The notes below the pieces were generated by a model, which saw nothing but the letters and a program-made list of their open reading frames with translations, was not told where the DNA came from and made no database searches. From positions 124,001-188,000 of the forward strand of contig QHUK01000001.1 in NCBI GenBank assembly GCA_003222085.1: a stretch of DNA of 64,000 nucleotides. The letters are read 5' to 3'. Of the stretch, positions 1 to 6,909 are shown one piece after another. This DNA comes from Gemmatimonadota bacterium. Lineage in GTDB: Bacteria > Gemmatimonadota > Gemmatimonadetes > Gemmatimonadales > GWC2-71-9. The position numbers and the translations under genes were made by a program. Position 1 is the first letter of the stretch. Each line of letters starts with the position of its first letter.

Positions 1-2037
1 GACCCACGTCTTGCCCCAGTCGCCGGTCTTGTAGACGTACGGCCGCCGGTCGTCGAGCTCATGGCGGTCGATCGCGACGTACGCCGCGCCTGCGTCGAAC
101 GGCGAGACCCCGATCTGGTACACCCGCCCCTCCACGTCCTTCGCCAGTCCGGGGAAGTGGCCGGAGACGTTGGACCACGTCTTCCCGCCGTCCCGGCTCA
201 CGTGCACGAGTCCGTCGTCCGTGCCGACCCAGATCACATTGGAATCCGTCGGGGCGAGGGTGACCGTGAGAATCGTATTGTAGGTCTCGGCGCCGGAGAT
301 GTCGTAGTTGATGGGACCACCGCTCGTCACTTGCTTCGACTTGTCGTTCCGGGTGAGGTCGGGGCTGATCGCCGTCCAGTGATCGCCGCCGTCGGTGGTC
401 TTGAACACCACATTGCCGCCCACGTACACCGTATTCGCGTCGCGCGACGACACGGCAATGGGTGACGTCCAGTTGAAGCGGTACTTCAGGTTCGCGGGCT
501 TCATTTCGGTCACGCCGGACAGGTACGGTCGAATGGAGCGGGTCAGGCCCGTCTTGAGATCGACGCGCGTGATGTTGCCGTTCTGCGAATCCACGTAGAG
601 GATCGACGAGTCGCTCGGCGCCGGCACCGCGTACTCGCCGTCGCCACCGGTGACCGTGAACCACTCGGAGCCGTTCAAGCCGCCGGCCCTACCCCCACCA
701 CCGCCACCACCCCCGCCACCTCCTGCGCCGCTCGAGGGCCCGCACCATGCGTTGTTGTCCTGCAAGCCGCCGCACAGCATGTACGGATTGTTGTTGTCCG
801 CCGCCACCATGTAGAACTGACCGATCGGCAAGTTATTCAAGGATCGCCAGCTCTTGGCGGCGTTCTCGGTGACGTACGCCCCGCCGTCGTTCCCCTGGAT
901 CATGCGGTCGGGATTCTGCGGGTCGATCCACAATGCATGATGGTCTACGTGCACGCCGCGGTCGATCGGTGTCGTCGTCTTGCCGCCGTCGTCCGAGCGG
1001 AGCAGCAGGTACGACGAGAAGAACAGCTTCCGGTCATCCGCCGGCGAGACGTGCAGCAGGGAGAAGTAGAACGGCCGGGCGGACAGCCCATGGAAGTCGG
1101 AGACCCGGGTCCAGTGGTCCCCCAGATCCTTCGAGTCCCACAGCATCCCCTGCGTCGTCTCGATCAGCGCGTACAGGTGGCTCGGGTTGGTAGGGCCGAC
1201 GGCGAGGGCGATCCTACCGAGAGGGCCCGCGGGCAGGCCTTCCTTGAGCCGCTCCCACGTGAGGCCGCCGTCCTTGGAGCGATAAATCCCGCTCCCCGCT
1301 CCGCCCGACACGAGCTCCCACGGATAGCGCACGAATTGCCACACGCCCGCGAACAGGACGCGCGGGTTGCCGGGCACCATCACCAGATCCGCGGCGCCCG
1401 TCGTGTCGTTGACGAACAGCACCTTCTGCCAGCTCTTGCCCCCGTCCGCGGTCCGGAACACGCCTCGCTCTGCATTGGGTGCCCACACGTGCCCCAGCGC
1501 GCCCACGAATACGACGTCGGGATTGGCCGGATCGATCACGATCCGGGTGATCTGGCCGACGTCGCCCAGACCCATGAACTGCCAGCTCTTGCCCGCGTCG
1601 GGAGACATGAAGACGCCGCGGCCGTCCACGACGTCGTTCCGCGGGTTCCCCTCCCCGGTGCCCACCCACACGACATTCGGGTTCGACGGAGCGAGCGCTA
1701 CGGCACCGATCGACGAGGTCGTCTGGTCCTTGAAGACCGCCTCCCACGAATCGCCGCCATCGATCGTCTTCCATACGCCGCCCGCCGCGGCGCCGACGTA
1801 GTACACGTTGCGGTCTCCCGGTACGCCGACGACGGCGGCCACGCGCCCGCCGGCCACCGAGGGGCCGAGATTGCGGAACTTGAGGTTGTTGAGCGAATCC
1901 GCGCCGCCCACCGGAGGCACGTCGGTCGGCTGTTTCTGCTTCACTTTGCCGCGACCCTGCCCGGCGACCGGGAGAGCGAGGGCGAAAGACAAGAGTGCAC
2001 TGTAGGCGATGGCTTGACGGCGAGCCAGGCGGTGCAT
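1..2037 (-). CDS. VPS10/BNR-repeat (sortilin-like) secreted protein, 3' end outside window
   Basis: The N-terminal 679 codons are present; the reading frame is still open at base 1, so the C-terminus lies outside the window. The start is the ATG at 2037, preceded by AGGAG. Residues 1 to about 24 form a signal peptide ending LPVAGQG. The rest is a chain of beta-propeller repeats with many Asp-box motifs of the SxDxGxTW type (for example DWGKTW at the window edge), as in exo-sialidase and VPS10/sortilin N-terminal domains. An opening like NLKFRNLGPSVAGGR is typical of the large WD40/YVTN/BNR-like proteins common in Gemmatimonadota and Acidobacteriota. A run of about eleven glycines interrupts it near residues 437-450 (bases 690-730). 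No catalytic function can be assigned; it is probably exported. Confidence 0.85.
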   Translation of the reverse strand, partial: MHRLARRQAIAYSALLSFALALPVAGQGRGKVKQKQPTDVPPVGGADSLNNLKFRNLGPSVAGGRVAAVVGVPGDRNVYYVGAAAGGVWKTIDGGDSWEAVFKDQTTSSIGAVALAPSNPNVVWVGTGEGNPRNDVVDGRGVFMSPDAGKSWQFMGLGDVGQITRIVIDPANPDVVFVGALGHVWAPNAERGVFRTADGGKSWQKVLFVNDTTGAADLVMVPGNPRVLFAGVWQFVRYPWELVSGGAGSGIYRSKDGGLTWERLKEGLPAGPLGRIALAVGPTNPSHLYALIETTQGMLWDSKDLGDHWTRVSDFHGLSARPFYFSLLHVSPADDRKLFFSSYLLLRSDDGGKTTTPIDRGVHVDHHALWIDPQNPDRMIQGNDGGAYVTENAAKSWRSLNNLPIGQFYMVAADNNNPYMLCGGLQDNNAWCGPSSGAGGGGGGGGGGGRAGGLNGSEWFTVTGGDGEYAVPAPSDSSILYVDSQNGNITRVDLKTGLTRSIRPYLSGVTEMKPANLKYRFNWTSPIAVSSRDANTVYVGGNVVFKTTDGGDHWTAISPDLTRNDKSKQVTSGGPINYDISGAETYNTILTVTLAPTDSNVIWVGTDDGLVHVSRDGGKTWSNVSGHFPGLAKDVEGRVYQIGVSPFDAGAAYVAIDRHELDDRRPYVYKTGDWGKTWV

Positions 2038-2145
2038 CGGACGAGCTCCTAGAGGTGGGTCCCAAAGGGATACGAAAAGACGGCCAGGGGCGTTGGCTGA
2101 TTTACCGGCGCGCCCAACGCGCGTCAAGCGTGTAAGATTTTCTCT

Positions 2146-3504
2146 ATGAAAAGATCCTCGCTGCTCGTCGGAGCGTCGGTTGCCACTGTGGCATTGGCGC
2201 CACACCTCGCAGGCCAAGATCTCGCCAAGACCCGCCAGACGGCGATCGTCACGGCCGCGAGCCGGCTCGCTCCGGCGGTGGTGAGTGTCAACGTCCTACG
2301 GCGCGAGCGACAACTGCCCCAGGATCCGTTCGACCTGTTTTTCATGCCCCGCGGCTCGGAACAGGTGGTGGAGGGCTATGGGTCTGGCTTCATCATCTCG
2401 CCGGACGGTGTCGTGATCACCAACCAGCACGTCACACAAGGGGCCGAGCAGATCGTCGTCACGACGCGCGAAGGCCGGGACTTTGCGGCCAAGATCCTGG
2501 GCGAGGACCCGCTCACGGACATCGCCGTGCTCAAAGTGGACGGGAGCGGTCTTCCGACCGCGCCGCTCGGCAAGAGCACCGACCTGTTGATCGGGGAGTG
2601 GGTCGTGGCGGTCGGCAATCCGTTCGCCTACCTGCTGGGCAACACGGAGCCTACCGTTACGGCTGGGGTGGTGAGCGCCGTCGGCCGGAACCTGCTGCCC
2701 TCCCAAGGCCAGTCGGGCATTTACGTCGGAATGATACAGACCGACGCGCCGATCAACCCCGGCAATTCGGGCGGGCCGCTCGCGAACGCCGTGGGGGAGG
2801 TGGTCGGCGTGAACAGCTCGATCTTCACCAGCTCAGGCGGATCGGTGGGGATCGGATTTGCGATCCCGATCGAGCGCGCCCTACGGGTGGCCGACGAGCT
2901 ACGGCGGTTCGGGAAGGTGCGGCGTGCTTGGGTGGGGCTCGACGTCGCGGGCGCCGAGGATCTACGGGGGTGGAAGCGGGTAGGCGGCTTGCGGGTGACG
3001 CAGGTAGCCGCGGGCGGCCCCGCCGGCCGGGCCGGCCTCGCGGCGGGCGACGTGCTCGTGAGCGCGCGCGGCCGGCGGTTGCGCACGTTTCTCGACTGGG
3101 AGGCGGTCATGCTCGACACGGGCCCCGGCGACACGCTCACCGTGAGCTTCCGCCACGGAGGCGAAAGCCGCAGCGCCCGGCTGGCGGTCACCGATTTCCC
3201 GACCACGCTCGCGGAGAAGGTCGCCGTGCTGGGCGGCATGAAGGTGGTGACGGTGACCCCGGCGGTGCGCGCCGAGCGCAACATTCAAAGCGACCACGGG
3301 ACGCTGATCTACGATTTGCCCGAGGAAATGGAGGAAGCTACCGGCCTCCGATCGGGCGACGTGATTCTCCAGATCAACCGGGTGCGGGTGTCGAGCGCCG
3401 ACGATCTGCGCCGGGCGTTCGCGGCGACGGCGGGGGCCGGGGCGGTCACCGTATGGTTCGAGCGCGCGGGGCGCCTCGAGCGGACGGCGTTCTACGTGAG
3501 ATAG
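2146..3504 (+). CDS. HtrA/Do-like periplasmic serine protease with two PDZ domains
   Basis: This 452-residue protein has an N-terminal signal (residues 1-23) and a chymotrypsin-fold protease domain of about residues 30-240. The full catalytic triad is visible: His95 in TNQHV, Asp125 in LTDIAVLK and Ser208 in NPGNSGGP. Two C-terminal PDZ-like modules follow, about residues 245-335 and 350-450. The length and layout match DegP/DegQ/DegS-type proteases that degrade or refold misfolded envelope proteins. The start ATG at 2146 is the only one giving a complete signal peptide. It is divergent from the BNR-repeat gene, with 108 bases between. The sequence does not say which Deg subtype it is. Confidence 0.93.
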   Translation: MKRSSLLVGASVATVALAPHLAGQDLAKTRQTAIVTAASRLAPAVVSVNVLRRERQLPQDPFDLFFMPRGSEQVVEGYGSGFIISPDGVVITNQHVTQGAEQIVVTTREGRDFAAKILGEDPLTDIAVLKVDGSGLPTAPLGKSTDLLIGEWVVAVGNPFAYLLGNTEPTVTAGVVSAVGRNLLPSQGQSGIYVGMIQTDAPINPGNSGGPLANAVGEVVGVNSSIFTSSGGSVGIGFAIPIERALRVADELRRFGKVRRAWVGLDVAGAEDLRGWKRVGGLRVTQVAAGGPAGRAGLAAGDVLVSARGRRLRTFLDWEAVMLDTGPGDTLTVSFRHGGESRSARLAVTDFPTTLAEKVAVLGGMKVVTVTPAVRAERNIQSDHGTLIYDLPEEMEEATGLRSGDVILQINRVRVSSADDLRRAFAATAGAGAVTVWFERAGRLERTAFYVR

Positions 3505-3573
3505 AGTCACGATCTAGCGGTCAGGCGGACCATGGGCCATTGTCAAGCGTCGAGACCCCATCCGGAGACCGCC

Positions 3574-3987
3574 ATGGCCGACACGATCCGCAGGGTGAGC
3601 TACTTCTACACGACCATATCCGACAAGCCCGGCGAGGGCGCCCGCCTGCTCGAGACGCTGCGGAGCGCAGGCGTGAACCTCCTGGCCTTCCACGCCTTCC
3701 CGAGCGCACGCAAGGCGCAGGTGGATTTCGTGCCGTCGGATGCGGCGCTGTTCACGGCCGCCGCGAAGGGCGCCAAGATCAAGCTGTCGAAGCCGAAGAC
3801 GGCGTTTCTGATCGACGGCGACGATCGGGTCGGCGCCCTGGCCGGCGTCATGGCGCGGCTGGGCTCGGCGAAGATCAACGTCACGGCCGTCACCGGCGTG
3901 TGTGCCGGCATGGGACGGTATGGCGCGCTTCTCTGGGTCAAGCCGGGCGCGGTGAACAAGGCCGCTGCGGCCCTCGGCGCCATGTAG
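3574..3987 (+). CDS. ACT-domain-like small protein
   Basis: The product has 137 residues from the ATG at 3574, which follows a GGAG; an upstream ATG at 3532 adds 14 residues that look unlike the rest, so the later start is preferred. The sequence resembles a pair of beta-alpha-beta-beta-alpha-beta ACT modules: the first with SDKPGEGARLLETLRSAGVNL, the second with DDRVGALAGVMARLGSAKINV and a VTAVTG segment. ACT domains bind amino acids or other small ligands and usually regulate metabolic enzymes; stand-alone forms are common. It faces dinB, whose stop codon directly abuts it. Ligand unknown. Confidence 0.8.
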   Translation: MADTIRRVSYFYTTISDKPGEGARLLETLRSAGVNLLAFHAFPSARKAQVDFVPSDAALFTAAAKGAKIKLSKPKTAFLIDGDDRVGALAGVMARLGSAKINVTAVTGVCAGMGRYGALLWVKPGAVNKAAAALGAM

Positions 3988-5217
3988 CTAGCGCTGCCGG
4001 GCACCCCCGCGCCCGAGTGCGTCGGGGCCGAACTTCTCGCGCACTTCGTCGATCATGCGGGAGATGACCCGGTCACGCTCGGTCTCGAGCGGGTTGCTCG
4101 GGGCCTCGAGCAGAGACAACTGGCCCTCCCCGTCCGTTCGCACGAGCTGCGACAGGGCGACGCCGAGCAGGCGAGCCGGGACACGGCGGGCGGCGCGGAG
4201 CCGGGTCAACAGCTCGCGCGCCACGGCGTACACGGCGCGGTCCGACTGGACGGCGTCGGCGAGCGTGCGGCTCGCCTGTCGTGTCGTGAAGTCGGCATCG
4301 CGCAGCTTCACCGTGACGGTGCGGGCGACGAGGCCGGCCTCTCGGACGTCCGCGCTGGCACGATCGGCCAGGGAGAGCAGCCTGGCGGCGAGCGCGGCGT
4401 CGTCGTCCAGATCGGTGGCGAACGTCTCGTCGCGACTCACCGACTTGGCCTCGCGATTGGGCTCGACCGACGCCCGATCGACGCCCTGCGCCCGCTCGTG
4501 CAGCCACGTCCCCTCGCGCTCACCCAGCCAACTCACCAGCGTCTCCAGGTCGTGCCGGACCACGTCGCGCACCGTGTGGAGGCCGAAACGCGCCAGGCGC
4601 TGCTGGAACTTGGGCCCGACCAGCGGGATGTCCGCCAGCGCGAATTGGAGCATGAAGTCGGCCTCCGCTCCGGAGGCCACCACGAGGACGCCGTCCGCCG
4701 CGCCGCCGGGGCGCGGCTTGGCCAGACCGGCGGCGAGCTTCGCCACGAGCTTCGACGTCGCCCCTCCGATCGACAGCGAGAGCGAAGTCTCGGCCATCAC
4801 GGCGTCGCGCATCCGTCGCGCCGTCGCGGCGAGCGGTTCACCTCCGTACAGCTGCTCGGTGCCCGAGAGATCGAGATAGAACTCGTCGCTCGAGGCCTGT
4901 TCCACAACGGGGGTGAAGCGGCGCAGCACCGCGCCGATCTCCCGGCTCTTCCGCGCGCACGCTTCCCACGGCACCGGCACGACGGTCGCCCCGGGACAGA
5001 GGCGCACCGCGCGCGCCATCGGCATCGCGGAGTGTACGCCGTAGGCTCGGGCTTCGTACGACGCGGAGGTCACGACGCCGCGGTGCTCGGGAGAGCCGCC
5101 GACGATGAGGAGCGGAGCCTTGCCCGCACCCTCCGGATCCGCCAGCCGCGCCACCGCCACGTAGAACGCGTCCGCGTCGGCGAGGAGAATCCGTCGGACG
5201 GATGCGTCCCTGGACAC
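3988..5217 (-). CDS. dinB: DNA polymerase IV (Y-family translesion polymerase)
   Basis: This 409-residue Y-family polymerase carries the catalytic acidic residues in LLADADAFYVAV (Asp14, Asp16) and SSDEFYLDL (Asp111, Glu112). The steric-gate position is Tyr19. A little-finger domain follows, and a QLSLLE motif near the C-terminus fits a beta-clamp binding peptide. The start is GTG at 5217, whose G is also the last base of the TAG stop of the upstream gene, so translation is probably coupled. It is the last gene of an EVE - bTHX - secreted protein - dinB run on the minus strand. It should act in DNA damage tolerance. Confidence 0.93.
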   Translation of the reverse strand: MSRDASVRRILLADADAFYVAVARLADPEGAGKAPLLIVGGSPEHRGVVTSASYEARAYGVHSAMPMARAVRLCPGATVVPVPWEACARKSREIGAVLRRFTPVVEQASSDEFYLDLSGTEQLYGGEPLAATARRMRDAVMAETSLSLSIGGATSKLVAKLAAGLAKPRPGGAADGVLVVASGAEADFMLQFALADIPLVGPKFQQRLARFGLHTVRDVVRHDLETLVSWLGEREGTWLHERAQGVDRASVEPNREAKSVSRDETFATDLDDDAALAARLLSLADRASADVREAGLVARTVTVKLRDADFTTRQASRTLADAVQSDRAVYAVARELLTRLRAARRVPARLLGVALSQLVRTDGEGQLSLLEAPSNPLETERDRVISRMIDEVREKFGPDALGRGGARQR

Positions 5218-5585
5218 TAGGGCGACGCGGGCGGATGGTCCTGGAAGATCTGTGCGACGATCTGACGACGCTCGGCGAGGTCGTACAGCGTGAGCCGGAA
5301 GACCTCGTCATCGGCGCCCCCCAGCACGCCACCGTAGCGGTTGGGCTCGGCGGTCTGGCGTCGCTCGGCTTTCCGCACGAGGCGCAGCTCGTCGACCCGA
5401 CTGATGGGGAAGCGGAACGTCGAGTCGCCCTGCTGCACGACGAGCGTGTCGCCCCGGAACCGGACCAGACGCAGCTCCCAGCGGATCGTTCCGTCGTTGA
5501 GCGTGAGCTGCCAGCGGTCACCTTGCTGCGCCCTGCCCGGCCCGGCGTCGAGGAGGAGGATCACGGCGACCCACAGGGCTCTCAC
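5217..5585 (-). CDS. Small secreted protein of unknown function
   Basis: The 122-residue product begins with a clear signal peptide (RALWVAVILLLDAGPGRAQ) from a GTG start. That GTG overlaps the TGA stop of the bTHX gene, and its own stop overlaps the dinB start, so it lies inside a tightly coupled operon. The mature part is short, charged and beta-rich (WQLTLNDGTIRWELRLVRF) and has no motif I recognise. An exported protein between a ribosomal protein and a polymerase is odd; the coupling argues that the gene is real. Confidence 0.7.
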   Translation of the reverse strand: MRALWVAVILLLDAGPGRAQQGDRWQLTLNDGTIRWELRLVRFRGDTLVVQQGDSTFRFPISRVDELRLVRKAERRQTAEPNRYGGVLGGADDEVFRLTLYDLAERRQIVAQIFQDHPPASP

Positions 5586-5716
5586 TGTCCCTCAACCTTC
5601 CCCGTCTTGGCCGCGGCGGCGGCCTGCTTCTTCTTCTTTTTCTTCTTGAGGCGAGTGGTCCCGTACGTCCCGCGGAAAATCTTGCCTCGCCTGGTGCGAA
5701 TGTCGCCTTTGCCCAT
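5582..5716 (-). CDS. Small ribosomal subunit protein bTHX
   Basis: This 44-codon gene begins MGKGDIRTRRGKIFRGTYG, very close to the start of the Thermus 30S protein Thx ([20 protein letters not shown]). A run of seven lysines follows, then an Ala-rich tail ending KVEGQ. Thx binds at the top of the 30S head in a cavity of 16S rRNA. GGAG lies 8 bases before the ATG. The TGA stop overlaps the GTG start of the next gene. Only the C-terminal tail after the lysine run is longer than in Thermus. Confidence 0.9.
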   Translation of the reverse strand: MGKGDIRTRRGKIFRGTYGTTRLKKKKKKKQAAAAAKTGKVEGQ

Positions 5717-5736
5717 GAAGAGTTCTCCGTCGTCGG

Positions 5737-6150
5737 TTACTTCGCTCCACCCATTTTTCGGAGCCGGTTGTATTGCTCCGCCGAGGCCGGCATGACCGAG
5801 AGGCGGCCCATGCGGACGAGTCCGAGGTCGGCGAACGTCCGGTCCTTCTTAATCTCGGCGAGCGGCACCGGCCGCGGCAGTCTCTCCACTGCCCGGAGAT
5901 CCACCACGGCCAGCTTGGGGTCCTTCTGCTTGGGGTCGGGATAGGCCTCAGACGTCACCTCGGCTACGCCCACCACGGCCTTCTCGTCTCCGGTGTGATA
6001 GACCAGCACCCAGTCGCCGGGCTTCATCTGGCGCAGATGCTTCAGGGCCAGATTGTTCTTGACGCCGTCCCAGACGGCGGTCTTCTGTCCGGCGAGGTCA
6101 TCATAGCTGTACGTAGACGGCTCAGTTTTGACAATCCAGTAGTTGGCCAT
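5737..6150 (-). CDS. EVE domain-containing protein
   Basis: The 137-residue protein starts MANYWIVKTEPSTYSYDDL and continues with TAVWDGVKNNLALKHLR, PGDWVLVYHTGDEKAVVGVAEV and a PVPLAEIK segment. This is the full-length pattern of stand-alone EVE proteins (thymocyte nuclear protein 1 family), which share the PUA-like fold and are thought to bind modified nucleic acid bases. Its stop lies 20 bases before the bTHX start, so it is likely the first gene of the operon ending in dinB. No Shine-Dalgarno is visible before the ATG. Confidence 0.9.
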   Translation of the reverse strand: MANYWIVKTEPSTYSYDDLAGQKTAVWDGVKNNLALKHLRQMKPGDWVLVYHTGDEKAVVGVAEVTSEAYPDPKQKDPKLAVVDLRAVERLPRPVPLAEIKKDRTFADLGLVRMGRLSVMPASAEQYNRLRKMGGAK

Positions 6151-6159
6151 AAAGCAGGT

Positions 6160-6249
6160 TGTGGAGGTTGGTGGAGGTTAGGGGAGGTTGGGGAGGTTGG
6201 GGAAGCCCAGGAGCAACCTCCCCTAGCCTCCCGAACCTCCCCCAACCTT
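6160..6249. repeat. G-rich quasi-palindrome made of short repeats
   Basis: The left part (6160-6203) repeats GGAGGTT/GGGGAGGTT about five times; the right part (6215-6249) is made of the complement, AACCTCCCC and relatives. The two halves could pair into one long imperfect hairpin, and the G-runs could also form a G-quadruplex. It fills the gap between the hydrolase stop (6250) and the EVE gene. It resembles in design the element inside ligD at 7790-7861, but the repeat unit differs. Confidence 0.7.
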
Positions 6250-6909
6250 CTAGATAAGCTGCCTGCTCCAATCCACGATGGCCTGCACGAGTTCTGTCAT
6301 CACGTCCGCATCGGTCCTGCCCGACCGCTTGAGCACGTGAAACGAATGGTCCCCACCTTCCACCGGGTACAGCGTGGCCCCCGCGCCGAGCCGTTTCACG
6401 ACCGGCTTCAACAAATTCAGGTCGGCGAACTCGTCCCGGTCTCCTTGAAGAAACAGCATGGGGATCCGTACCTGCGCCAGATGCTCCGCCCGCTTGTCGC
6501 CCGGCCGCCCGGGAGGATGCAGCGGAAAGCCGAGGAACACGAGCCCCCGGACGCCAGAGAGCGGGTCCTCCGCCTGTGCCGTGGACGTCATGCGCCCGCC
6601 GAACGACTTGCCGCCCGCGACGAGCGGCAGCCCCGGCGCGACGCGGGCTGCCTCCTCTACCGCGGCTCGCACCGTCGCTGCGGCCACCGCGGGCGGATCG
6701 GGCCGGCTGGCCCGCCGCTCCATGTAGGGAAACTGATACCGCAGGGTCGCGACACTTCGGTCGGCGAGCCGTTGGGCGAGGGATTCGAGGAACGGATGCC
6801 GCATCCCGGCTCCCGCGCCGTGCGCGAGGACGTAGAGCAGCCGGGCGTCGGCCGGCCGGAGCAACAGCCCCGACACGTCACCCACCCGCACGTCAGCCGA
6901 GGCGATCAT
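6250..6909 (-). CDS. Alpha/beta hydrolase, KANL3/Tex30-like
   Basis: The 219-residue protein has [15 protein letters not shown] (oxyanion-side loop), the nucleophile elbow GGKSFGGRM with Ser as nucleophile, an acid in [11 protein letters not shown], and the catalytic His in GGDHSFHV. Size and motifs match the short hydrolases grouped with dienelactone hydrolases or KANL3/Tex30. The substrate is unknown. Its 5' end overlaps the 3' end of ligD by 17 bases, so it is probably cotranscribed with ligD. Confidence 0.85.
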   Translation of the reverse strand: MIASADVRVGDVSGLLLRPADARLLYVLAHGAGAGMRHPFLESLAQRLADRSVATLRYQFPYMERRASRPDPPAVAAATVRAAVEEAARVAPGLPLVAGGKSFGGRMTSTAQAEDPLSGVRGLVFLGFPLHPPGRPGDKRAEHLAQVRIPMLFLQGDRDEFADLNLLKPVVKRLGAGATLYPVEGGDHSFHVLKRSGRTDADVMTELVQAIVDWSRQLI

